This document shows positions 1-6,462 of a stretch of DNA of 7,077 nucleotides, in pieces. Source of the DNA: Nitrospirota bacterium (GTDB lineage Bacteria > Nitrospirota > Thermodesulfovibrionia > Thermodesulfovibrionales > JdFR-85); the NCBI GenBank assembly GCA_013151785.1, contig JAADHP010000121.1, positions 1 to 7,077 of the forward strand, given 5' to 3'. The notes under the pieces were generated by a model. It was not told where the DNA came from. It did not search any database and saw nothing but the letters and a program-made list of their open reading frames with translations. Position 1 is the first letter of the stretch. Every line of letters starts with the position of its first letter. Made by a program: the position numbers and the translations under genes.

Positions 1-1
1 A

Positions 2-445
2 GTTGATCACGAGGTGGAGGGCTCTCATCATGAAATAGGTGTTAATATTGCCAAGAAATATGGCGAGGATGAAAGGGTTCTTAATGCAATAGCCTGTCAT
101 CACGGTGATGTGGATCCCATCTGTGTGGAGGCAGCACTTGTTGCAGCAGCTGATGCACTTTCCGCAGCAAGGCCAGGCGTGCGAAGGGAAAGCATAGAGA
201 ATTATATAAAGAGGCTCAGAAGGATCGAGGAGATTGCAAACACCTATGACGGAGTGGAGAAGTGTTATGCCATGCAGGCAGGCCGTGAGGTGAGGGTGAT
301 AGTCAAGCCCGATGATGTATCCGATGAGATTTCATCCATGATTGTCAGGGATATTGCAAGGAAGATCCAGTCAGAACTCACATACCCGGGACAGATAAAG
401 GTAATGGTGATCAGGGAGACCAGATTTGTGGATTATGCAAGATAG
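2..445 (+). CDS. rny: Ribonuclease Y, C-terminal 147 residues (5' truncated by window edge)
   Basis: RNase Y is a membrane-anchored endoribonuclease that starts mRNA decay. The reading frame is open from base 2, before the first GTG at 14, and begins VDHEVEGSHHEIG, a well-known stretch of the RNase Y HD domain. Then come ACHHGD and AADALSAARPG, which carry conserved His/Asp residues of the HD metal-dependent fold, and the family's C-terminal signature YPGQIKVMVIRETRFVDYAR. The family is usually about 500-520 residues, so the membrane helix, coiled coil, KH domain and HD motif core lie outside the window to the left. The GTG at 14 is internal and not a real start. The gene ends 16 nt before ymdB, the order known from Bacillus subtilis and other bacteria. 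Identification is very secure; completeness of the upstream part cannot be judged. Confidence 0.96.
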   Translation, partial: VDHEVEGSHHEIGVNIAKKYGEDERVLNAIACHHGDVDPICVEAALVAAADALSAARPGVRRESIENYIKRLRRIEEIANTYDGVEKCYAMQAGREVRVIVKPDDVSDEISSMIVRDIARKIQSELTYPGQIKVMVIRETRFVDYAR

Positions 446-461
446 GAGCCAATAAATAAAA

Positions 462-1238
462 GTGAATATCCTGTTTATCGGTGACATTGTTGGAAAGGTT
501 GGCAGAAGACTTATAAAGAGCCTGCTTCCAAAGATTGTAAAGGAATATGCCATTGATCTTACAGTTGCGAATTGCGAAAATGCTGCCGGTGGATTCGGCA
601 TAACCGGAAAGGTTGCAAATGAACTCTTCTCCTGTGGTATCCATATCATGACCTCTGGAAACCACATATGGGACAAAAAGGAGGCCCTTTCACTTCTTTC
701 CAAGGAGAACAGGATACTCAGACCGATCAATTATCCTCCTGGTGTACCTGGTGTGGGCAGTATAATTACAAGAATCAGGGACAGGAAGGTGGCTGTAATG
801 AACGTCTCAGGAAGGGTATTCATGAGCCTTATGGACTGTCCCTTCAGACGTTCTGATGAAGAGCTAAAAACATTAAAAGAAGAGGCTGATATTGTTATAG
901 TGGATTTTCATGCTGAGGCTACCTCTGAGAAGATAGCCTATGGTTATTACATGGATGGAAGGGTTTCGGCAGTACTTGGTACTCATACCCATGTCCAGAC
1001 CGCTGACGAACAGATTCTTCCAAAAGGCACAGGATATATTACTGATGTTGGCATGACAGGGCCTTCAGTTTCCGTGATTGGTGTGGATGTAAAACAGATC
1101 ATTGAGAGATTCTTGACATCTCTTCCCAGGAAATTCGATACTGCAAAAGGTGAGGGGATTTTTTCCGCAGTTATACTCGAGATTGACGATGAGAGCGGGC
1201 TCTGTTCATCAATAGAGAGACTCCAGATGAGGCAATAA
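462..1238 (+). CDS. ymdB: YmdB-family metallophosphoesterase (TIGR00282 type)
   Basis: This 258-residue cytoplasmic dinuclear-metal phosphodiesterase matches the length of B. subtilis YmdB (about 264). YmdB hydrolyses cyclic nucleotides (2',3'- and 3',5'-cAMP) in vitro and affects biofilm and motility choice. All metal and active-site residues fall at the family's positions: D8 in GDIVG, E39 and N40 in NCEN, N67 and H68 in SGNHIWD, H150 in DFHAE, and H175 and H177 in GTHTH. The start is GTG; the frame has a stop codon at 453-455, so no earlier ATG or GTG is possible. The best ribosome binding site is AGGAG at 444-448, which overlaps the rny stop and sits a rather long 13 nt away. It follows rny by 16 nt and abuts the cytochrome gene, so it is probably co-transcribed with both. 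No promoter of its own was seen. Confidence 0.95.
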   Translation: MNILFIGDIVGKVGRRLIKSLLPKIVKEYAIDLTVANCENAAGGFGITGKVANELFSCGIHIMTSGNHIWDKKEALSLLSKENRILRPINYPPGVPGVGSIITRIRDRKVAVMNVSGRVFMSLMDCPFRRSDEELKTLKEEADIVIVDFHAEATSEKIAYGYYMDGRVSAVLGTHTHVQTADEQILPKGTGYITDVGMTGPSVSVIGVDVKQIIERFLTSLPRKFDTAKGEGIFSAVILEIDDESGLCSSIERLQMRQ

Positions 1239-1241
1239 ATG
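1226..1241 (+). promoter_or_regulatory. Ribosome binding site and zero-gap ymdB/cytochrome junction
   Basis: TAA (1236-1238) is followed at once by ATG (1239-1241), and the Shine-Dalgarno core GAGG (1229-1232) lies inside the last codons of ymdB with a 6-nt spacer. This fixes the cytochrome start and suggests translational coupling, so that expression of the cytochrome would depend on translation of ymdB. The coupling is an inference from the layout. Confidence 0.7.
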
Positions 1242-3167
1242 CCTGTGGGAAGACTTTCCGATAAGATCTCTCCATGGCTCATAGCACTTCTGGTTGTTCA
1301 GCTTACAGTAGTATTGAGCTTTCTTGGTTACAGGGCATGGAATAACACCTCTGTAGAGTGTGTCAGGTGTCATGCAGATAAGAAAAAGCTCGAAAAACTC
1401 AATGCATCATGGGCCTATGTCAAACAGGAAGATGTGGAAAAGGAGAGTCATCATCCCTACATTCAATGCAGGGATTGTCATCTTGGCAATGGCAGGGCAA
1501 AGGATAAGGAGAAGGCACACAGGGGAATGCTCAAGATGCTTATCGTGGGAACCAATGGAAATCTGATTCCCCGACAATCCGGATATCCTGGTCCATTGAG
1601 AGAGAGTGGTGATGATGAGATGTTCGCCCTCATGCCAAAGGTGAGAGTGGATGGTGAACTCTACATGCTTGACTATGTAAGAAACATTCTCTGGCATGAC
1701 AGGGACACCAGAACCTTTGGTTTTGACCCTGAGATTGCAGCAAAGACCTGTGGTAAAAGTGGTTGCCATCCCGAGGAACTCAAGCAGTTTAAACATACCA
1801 TAATGGGAAGGAACTACCGGCAGAGAACCATGAGGACATGGCTGAAACCCTATGGCCCTCACAATTGCGGTCCGTCCTTTGCTGATCTGCCACCACCTGA
1901 GGTGCTGACAAGGGCAGGTTTTGATTACAGAAATACAGAGGAGATAGCCAGAGAACTCAACACTGGTTTTACAAAAGAGCAGGCAGAGGCAAAGCAGAAG
2001 TTCTGTAATGTATGTCATGCTGGTTGTCTGGACTGCCATTACAAGCCTTCCAATAAAAAAGGAAGACACAATTTTGTAAGAAAGCCTGATGCAAAGAGTT
2101 GTTCTGGTAATGGCAGAGGTGCAAGCACCTGCCATCCAGGTGCAATGGTAAGCCGAAGGGGAGAGACCTACATTGGAGGTGACTACTCGATACCCCAGGG
2201 AATGGCCCCTGATGTACATTACAAAAAGGGCATCCAGTGCATAGATTGTCATCCTACCGGAGAAAAGGGTATGGGGGATATGGAACGTAATGCCTCGTGT
2301 CAGGACTGTCATATAGATGCAGAGGATGCCCACAGTGAAGACAGCCTGCACAAGGATATGGATTGTGCCACATGTCATATCAGCAAGCTTGGTGGATACC
2401 AGATAACCATCTGGGGGCCTGGAACGGTTGGGGAGAAGCCGAATCCGTTCCATAAGTATTCCCTTTACTACGGTGTACAGTCACCACCCATATTGATGAA
2501 GGACCAGAAGGGCATATGGATGCCTGTTAAGGTCTGGCCTCACAGTGTGGGAAATATCAAGGTTGATGTTAAACCTTCTGGAAGCGTAAGGTTTCGCTGG
2601 CCAAAAGGGGAGACAAGGGACGCCTATTATATTGTGGGAACCTTTGATAACCTTCCAGGAAACAACAAACACCTGCTCTGGGTAGAGATAGAGCAGGCTG
2701 CCCATCCTCTGGGAAAGGCAAGGGAATGTGAAAGTTGTCATGCCTCGGAGAGTCAGGTTGCAAAATCTGTCTGGGAGTTTAATGATTATGACGGTGCAGA
2801 TACGTTCAGGGGACGCCACAGGATTATTGCTGACAGCAATGGTCTGAGATTTGTGGATATGGAGAACACCACTCCCATAAAGGTATATCCAGGTTATAAA
2901 CTTACAGACTTTGCCTCATGGATATATCTGAAGGACAAGTGGATTGTGCCTGGTGATTTTTCTATCAGGACAGACAGGGCAAAGTACAGAAGGTACCTTG
3001 CTATCTATAACAAGATTAAAGAAGAGCTTGCGAATATAGAGAAGAAGATTCCACCTGATGACAAGAAAAAGAAGAGAAGATTCAAGGAATTGAAGGAAAG
3101 GGTGGTACATGATCTTGACAGAGCCGAGGAGTTTCTCAAACAATACAGGGGAAATACCGTCCAGTAG
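1239..3167 (+). CDS. Membrane-anchored multiheme c-type cytochrome, 9 to 10 predicted hemes
   Basis: This 642-residue protein is probably an electron carrier or redox enzyme facing the periplasm. Residues 12-30 form one hydrophobic helix, an uncleaved anchor or signal peptide. Eight canonical CXXCH motifs start at C41, C77, C256, C263, C334, C354, C376 and C497. A CX4CH motif lies at C171-H177, a spacing known from cytochrome c3. C288 and C298-H299 form a possible CX9CH site, which also reads as AXXCH (A295-H299). C210 is unpaired. Sixteen histidines outside the motifs could serve as distal ligands, enough for bis-His coordination. The first two hemes, right after the anchor and about 35 residues apart with ESHH before the second, recall NapC/NrfH quinol dehydrogenases. 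Residues 503-580 have no heme motif, and 581-636 form a lysine- and glutamate-rich helical tail. The ATG directly follows the ymdB stop; GAGG at 1229-1232 is 6 nt upstream. The substrate is unknown. Confidence 0.93.
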   Translation: MPVGRLSDKISPWLIALLVVQLTVVLSFLGYRAWNNTSVECVRCHADKKKLEKLNASWAYVKQEDVEKESHHPYIQCRDCHLGNGRAKDKEKAHRGMLKMLIVGTNGNLIPRQSGYPGPLRESGDDEMFALMPKVRVDGELYMLDYVRNILWHDRDTRTFGFDPEIAAKTCGKSGCHPEELKQFKHTIMGRNYRQRTMRTWLKPYGPHNCGPSFADLPPPEVLTRAGFDYRNTEEIARELNTGFTKEQAEAKQKFCNVCHAGCLDCHYKPSNKKGRHNFVRKPDAKSCSGNGRGASTCHPGAMVSRRGETYIGGDYSIPQGMAPDVHYKKGIQCIDCHPTGEKGMGDMERNASCQDCHIDAEDAHSEDSLHKDMDCATCHISKLGGYQITIWGPGTVGEKPNPFHKYSLYYGVQSPPILMKDQKGIWMPVKVWPHSVGNIKVDVKPSGSVRFRWPKGETRDAYYIVGTFDNLPGNNKHLLWVEIEQAAHPLGKARECESCHASESQVAKSVWEFNDYDGADTFRGRHRIIADSNGLRFVDMENTTPIKVYPGYKLTDFASWIYLKDKWIVPGDFSIRTDRAKYRRYLAIYNKIKEELANIEKKIPPDDKKKKRRFKELKERVVHDLDRAEEFLKQYRGNTVQ

Positions 3168-3169
3168 AC

Positions 3170-3661
3170 TCAGAAGTTATCCCACTGCCCTGGACCTATG
3201 ACCTTCTTTTTGACAATTCCTTCAGGAGAGATAATATAGGTTTCAGGAACCCCTGTTACTCCGAAGGCACTGGCTGTGTTTCCGTCAGGGTCAACGTATA
3301 TGGGTATATCAAGATTATTCTTTTCGAGATACTGTCTTGAAACAACAGGGTCTTCCCTGTAGACTATGCCAAGGAAAACAAAATCCGGATCGGATTTTTT
3401 TCTATCATAGAGTCTTTGAAGGGAAGGTAACTCTGCACGACATTCCTTACACCACGATGCCCAGAAGTGGACAAACACGGTTTTACCCTTTAGTTTTGCA
3501 AGATTGATTTCCCTGCCTTTACTGTCGTATAGTTTAAAGTCCGGTGCCCTGAGCCCTTCTGCAACCCCCTTGGGTTTTGGCCCCACGATTTGCTGACTCA
3601 GCAAAACAAGAAACAATCCTGATGATATCAGAACAAGCAGTATTAGTCCCTTATATTTCAC
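3170..3661 (-). CDS. Exported TlpA/CcmG-like thioredoxin-fold protein
   Basis: This 163-residue thiol-disulfide oxidoreductase is probably tethered to the membrane and faces the periplasm. Residues 4-22 form a hydrophobic signal anchor with a lysine-containing N-terminus (MKYKG). The TlpA-type core follows: APDFKLYDSKG at 39-49, the active site FWASWCKECRAELPSL with C71 and C74, and the cis-proline loop TGVPETY (P139). GVPET is typical of CcmG/DsbE, which reduces apocytochrome heme-binding cysteines, rather than of ResA, so CcmG-like function is preferred. The protein stops at GPGQWDNF, about 10-20 residues earlier than most relatives. The start is GTG with TTAAGG at 3671-3676, 9 nt upstream. 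It converges on the multiheme cytochrome with a 2-nt gap, which supports a role in cytochrome maturation. No other maturation genes are present in the window, so general TlpA function remains possible. Confidence 0.9.
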   Translation of the reverse strand: MKYKGLILLVLISSGLFLVLLSQQIVGPKPKGVAEGLRAPDFKLYDSKGREINLAKLKGKTVFVHFWASWCKECRAELPSLQRLYDRKKSDPDFVFLGIVYREDPVVSRQYLEKNNLDIPIYVDPDGNTASAFGVTGVPETYIISPEGIVKKKVIGPGQWDNF

Positions 3662-3715
3662 CTGAAAAAACCTTAAAATAGATAATCGACTCTTTTAGAC
3701 GGAATTATTATTAAG

Positions 3716-3742
3716 AGTATACAGACTACTAATGGTGTTCAA
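3716..3742 (-). promoter_or_regulatory. Possible promoter of the thioredoxin gene
   Basis: On the minus strand, TTGAAC (3737-3742) is followed after 15 bp by TATACT (3716-3721), each close to the sigma-70 consensus. The spacer is 2 bp shorter than the optimum. The distance to the GTG start is about 55 nt. The gap from clpC is large enough to need a separate promoter, but AT-rich DNA gives such matches by chance. Confidence 0.35.
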
Positions 3743-3779
3743 CACGTAGTTGTTTTTTACCAGCAATATAGGTGCTTTT

Positions 3780-3853
3780 TGTCACCCCGAATCTGGTTCA
3801 GGGGCTCATAAGTCTTTGTTTTATCAAGATGCTGAAACAAGCCCAGCATGACA
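3780..3853. repeat. Bipartite REP-like palindromic element
   Basis: The element is bounded by inverted pentamers, TGTCA at 3780-3784 and TGACA at 3849-3853. Inside are two hairpins. The left one pairs 3785-3791 with 3797-3803 (CCCCGAA against TTCAGGG, one C-A mismatch). The right one is a perfect 6-bp stem, ATGCTG (3829-3834) with CAGCAT (3844-3849), and a 9-nt loop. Read inward from each end on its own strand, the two halves share 16 of 29 positions, including TGTCA at the start and TTCAG in the middle, so they look like diverged inverted copies of one unit. This matches the layout of dispersed intergenic REP/BIME-type repeats. It lies downstream of clpC, where such elements often protect or end transcripts. 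Other copies cannot be seen in this window. Confidence 0.65.
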
Positions 3854-3923
3854 TTTCTACCGGACATTACTGAATTTATTATCGGGAACTTAATGGTTAT
3901 ATCACGAATATTGAACGCCTGGA

Positions 3924-6368
3924 TCAATTGACGCTTGCCGTGATAATCTCTTCTTCCTTTGCAACTCTGAATACAGGCCTGTTGTCCTCCAGTTCCACAA
4001 TTATCTTGTTTGCGCCAATGAAACGGCCTTTCAGTATCTCCTCGGAAAGATTATCTTCGATCTCTTTCTGGATTGCCCTTCTCATCGGTCGAGCGCCATA
4101 GACAGGCTGATAGTATTTATTTACAAGGTATTCTTTTATGTCATCACTCAGTTCGATTATCAGTTCGTGTTCGATCAGTTGTTTGTTCGTTTCATCAATA
4201 AGGAGATCAATAATGGAGAAGAGATGTTCCTTTTCAAGAGGATGGAATACCACAATCTCGTCAATCCTGTTCAGGAATTCTGGATTGAAGGCCTTTTTGA
4301 GTTCTCCCAGTACGTTTTCCTTTATCTTGGTATAGATGTCCTCACCTGACTCTCTGAAGAAACCAAGGGGTGTTCCCTTCTCAATGATTCGTGCACCAAG
4401 ATTTGAGGTCATGATAATCACAGTATTTTTGAAATCGATCTTTCTGCCCATACTATCAGTAAGCACCCCTTCGTCAAGTACCTGAAGCAGGATATTATAG
4501 ACATCAGGATGTGCCTTTTCTATCTCATCAAAAAGAACAACTGAATAGGGTTTCTTTCGTACCTTCTCCGTTAACTGACCACCTTCTTCATAACCTACAT
4601 AGCCTGGAGGTGCTCCTGTAAGCCTTGAAACATTGAATCTCTCCATGTACTCTGACATGTCTATCTTTATAAGAGAACTCTCGTCATCAAAGAGAAACTC
4701 TGCAAGTGCCTTTGCAAGTTCTGTTTTTCCTACACCTGTAGGGCCAAGGAAGAGGAAAGAACCAATGGGTTTTTTCCTGTTCTTTATGCCTGTTCTGGAC
4801 CGCCTGATCGCCCTGCATACGGATTTTATTGCCTCGTCCTGGGCAATGATCCTCTTGTGCAGTTCATCTTCCATCTGCAGGAGCTTCTCTGTTTCTTCCT
4901 GTTCAAGTTTTATAAGTGGAATACCTGTCATCTTGGATACAGTATAGGCTATATCTTCTTCCGTAATGAGGGGAATCTCTTTTGTAAGATTATCACGCCA
5001 TTTTTTGTGTACCTGTTCGTGGAGTTTGCGAAGTTTTTCTTCCTCTGCCCGTATGTTTGCAGCCTTTTCAATATCCTGCAGTTTTATGTAGAGTGTTTTT
5101 TCCTTTGCAAGCCTTTCCATTTCCTGCTCTATCTCTTTCAGTTCATGAGGCTGGGTATACCGTTTTAATTTTATGCGGGAGCCTGTCTCATCCATGACAT
5201 CTATTGCCTTGTCAGGAAGGTTCCTGTCAGATATATAGCGATCTGATAGCTTGGCAGCAGCCACTATGGCTTCTTCGCTGTATTTTACCCTGTGATGTGC
5301 CTCGTACTTGGACTTAAGTCCTTTAAGGATATCAATTGTCTCTTCAACAGTAGGAGGTTCCACATATATGGGCTGGAACCTTCTTTCCAGGGCAGCATCC
5401 TTTTCTATATACTTTCTGTATTCATCCACTGTTGTTGCGCCAATGCATTGAATCTCTCCTCTTGAAAGGGAAGGTTTTAACATATTTGAGGCGTCCACTG
5501 AGCCCTCTGCAGCACCTGCGCCAATCAGGGTATGAAATTCATCAATGAACAGTATGACATTGTCAGATTGCTTTATTTCCTTCATTACCACCTTCAGCCG
5601 TTCCTCGAACTGTCCTCTGTACTTGGTACCTGCAATGAGGGCACCAAGATCAAGGGAGACAATCCGTTTCCCGAGCATCTGGTCAGGAACATCACCTGCC
5701 ACAATCTTTTGTGCAAGACCTTCAACAATGGCGGTTTTCCCTACTCCTGCATCTCCTATGATTGCAGGATTATTCTTGATCCTTCTGCCCAGGATCTGCA
5801 GTATTCTCTCTATCTCTCTTTCCCTGCCGATCACAGGGTCAAGCTTTCCTTTCTTTGCAAGCTCTGTCAGATCTTTGCCAAACTCATCAAGGGCAGGTGT
5901 GTGTGTCTTCTTTTCTCTTACATGTGGCTGACTTCTCATGGAAAGATTTATGGCAAGCTGACGGGCGCCAAGCAGATTGGCACCAAGGTTTCTCAGGATC
6001 TTACCACCTATCCCTTCATCCTCACGTATAAGACCAAGTAAAAGATGTTCACTGCCTATGTAATTATGACCAAGGAGCCTTGCTTCCTCAATGGCAAGCT
6101 CAAGTACCTTTTTTGCCCTGGGGGTAAAGGGAATATCACCAAAGGTTAATATATTTGTTGCAGGAGGAAGATTCCTCTCCACTTCAACCCTGATCTCCTC
6201 TATGGATATGCCCATTTTCTTGAGTATTACTACAGGCAGGCCATCCTGTTCTCTGATCAAACCAAGTAGAAGGTGTTCAGTGCCAAGATAGTCATTTTGT
6301 CTTCTCTCTGCCTCTTCCTTGGCATATATGATAACCTTTCTTCCTCTTTCTGTAAATTTTTCAAACAT
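3924..6368 (-). CDS. clpC: ClpC-type AAA+ protease ATPase / unfoldase
   Basis: This 814-residue hexameric unfoldase feeds substrates to the ClpP peptidase in the cytoplasm, and its length is normal for ClpC. Domains in order: two Clp N-terminal repeats (about 4-65 and 80-142); first AAA+ module with Walker A GDAGVGKT (205-212), pore loop AGTKYRGQFE (247-256), Walker B VILFIDE (271-277) and arginine fingers in LERRF (R329, R330); a UVR-type middle domain (about 413-460), which separates ClpC from ClpA and ClpB; second AAA+ module with Walker A GPTGVGKT (542-549), pore loop GYVGYEEGG (589-597), Walker B VVLFDE (610-615), sensor 1 TSN (654-656), FLNRID (R701) and sensor 2 GAR (758-760). An LGF tripeptide (668-670) occupies the ClpP-docking loop position. 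Walker A 1 has DA where most relatives have EP. It stands without ctsR, mcsA or mcsB beside it and has its own promoter. Confidence 0.97.
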   Translation of the reverse strand: MFEKFTERGRKVIIYAKEEAERRQNDYLGTEHLLLGLIREQDGLPVVILKKMGISIEEIRVEVERNLPPATNILTFGDIPFTPRAKKVLELAIEEARLLGHNYIGSEHLLLGLIREDEGIGGKILRNLGANLLGARQLAINLSMRSQPHVREKKTHTPALDEFGKDLTELAKKGKLDPVIGREREIERILQILGRRIKNNPAIIGDAGVGKTAIVEGLAQKIVAGDVPDQMLGKRIVSLDLGALIAGTKYRGQFEERLKVVMKEIKQSDNVILFIDEFHTLIGAGAAEGSVDASNMLKPSLSRGEIQCIGATTVDEYRKYIEKDAALERRFQPIYVEPPTVEETIDILKGLKSKYEAHHRVKYSEEAIVAAAKLSDRYISDRNLPDKAIDVMDETGSRIKLKRYTQPHELKEIEQEMERLAKEKTLYIKLQDIEKAANIRAEEEKLRKLHEQVHKKWRDNLTKEIPLITEEDIAYTVSKMTGIPLIKLEQEETEKLLQMEDELHKRIIAQDEAIKSVCRAIRRSRTGIKNRKKPIGSFLFLGPTGVGKTELAKALAEFLFDDESSLIKIDMSEYMERFNVSRLTGAPPGYVGYEEGGQLTEKVRKKPYSVVLFDEIEKAHPDVYNILLQVLDEGVLTDSMGRKIDFKNTVIIMTSNLGARIIEKGTPLGFFRESGEDIYTKIKENVLGELKKAFNPEFLNRIDEIVVFHPLEKEHLFSIIDLLIDETNKQLIEHELIIELSDDIKEYLVNKYYQPVYGARPMRRAIQKEIEDNLSEEILKGRFIGANKIIVELEDNRPVFRVAKEEEIITASVN

Positions 6369-6373
6369 ATAAG

Positions 6374-6380
6374 CTCCTTA
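6374..6380 (-). promoter_or_regulatory. Shine-Dalgarno sequence of clpC
   Basis: TAAGGAG on the minus strand lies 5 nt before the clpC ATG (6366-6368). This near-perfect anti-16S match fixes the start codon and suggests efficient translation. Confidence 0.85.
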
Positions 6381-6391
6381 ATTTTACTTAT

Positions 6392-6408
6392 CGTCAAATT
6401 TGCTCAAT
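6392..6408 (+). promoter_or_regulatory. Degenerate CtsR-like direct repeat in the clpC leader
   Basis: Two heptads, CGTCAAA (6392-6398) and GCTCAAT (6402-6408), are separated by 3 bp, the spacing of the CtsR operator (GGTCAAA, 3 bp, GGTCAAA). They match the heptad (with G or A allowed first) at 6 and 5 of 7 bases. The site lies between the predicted transcription start and the clpC ribosome binding site, where a repressor could act. CtsR is best known from Firmicutes and no ctsR gene is in the window, so this may be chance. Confidence 0.25.
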
Positions 6409-6419
6409 ACCTTTAATTC

Positions 6420-6449
6420 ATAATACTTGTTTTTAACAGTGCTTGTCAA
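6420..6449 (-). promoter_or_regulatory. clpC: Sigma-70-type promoter of clpC
   Basis: On the minus strand a perfect -35 box TTGACA (6444-6449) is followed, after 18 bp, by TATTAT (6420-6425), which matches the -10 consensus at five of six bases. The expected start of transcription is near 6413, giving a leader of about 45 nt that includes the Shine-Dalgarno sequence. It sits only 14 bp past the marC stop codon, so clpC can be transcribed independently of marC, although read-through from marC is not excluded because no terminator is visible between them. Confidence 0.75.
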
Positions 6450-6462
6450 CTATGCATTATTT

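Larger units (their letters stand above)
3662..3923. other. Intergenic region between clpC and the thioredoxin gene
   Basis: This 262-nt stretch separates the clpC stop from the thioredoxin start; both genes are on the minus strand. It contains the REP-like element and the possible promoter. I see no convincing open reading frame, tRNA or small RNA gene, and no classical GC-rich hairpin followed by a T-run on the minus strand, so if clpC transcription ends here the REP-like hairpins are the best candidate. The part from 3854 to 3923 is AT-rich and has nothing I can identify. Confidence 0.6.

Noticed and set aside
371..730. Minus-strand open frame across the rny-ymdB junction
   Set aside because: It overlaps the coding ends of two certain genes and its translation looks like an out-of-frame shadow.
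2038..2140. Possible frameshift in the cytochrome around the irregular cysteines
   Set aside because: The frame stays open, codon use is unchanged, and residues on both sides (CLDCH before, CIDCH after) remain in register, so the odd spacing appears genuine.
1407..2453. Long open frame (348 codons) on the minus strand, antisense to the cytochrome gene
   Set aside because: It lies wholly inside the well-supported cytochrome gene, its translation shows no recognisable domain, and a long antisense open frame can arise from the codon bias of the coding strand.
3740..3758. Terminator-like hairpin on the plus strand: CAAC (3740-3743), GTTG (3749-3752), then six T
   Set aside because: The stem has only 4 bp with two GC pairs, and no plus-strand gene ends nearby, so a terminator is unlikely.
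3854..3923. Small gene or RNA in the AT-rich stretch next to the clpC stop
   Set aside because: No ribosome binding site with a usable open frame and no stable stem of more than 4 bp was found.
5532..6041. Plus-strand open frame of 169 codons inside clpC
   Set aside because: It is antisense to the conserved first AAA+ module of ClpC, with no ribosome binding site that stands out and no family resemblance.
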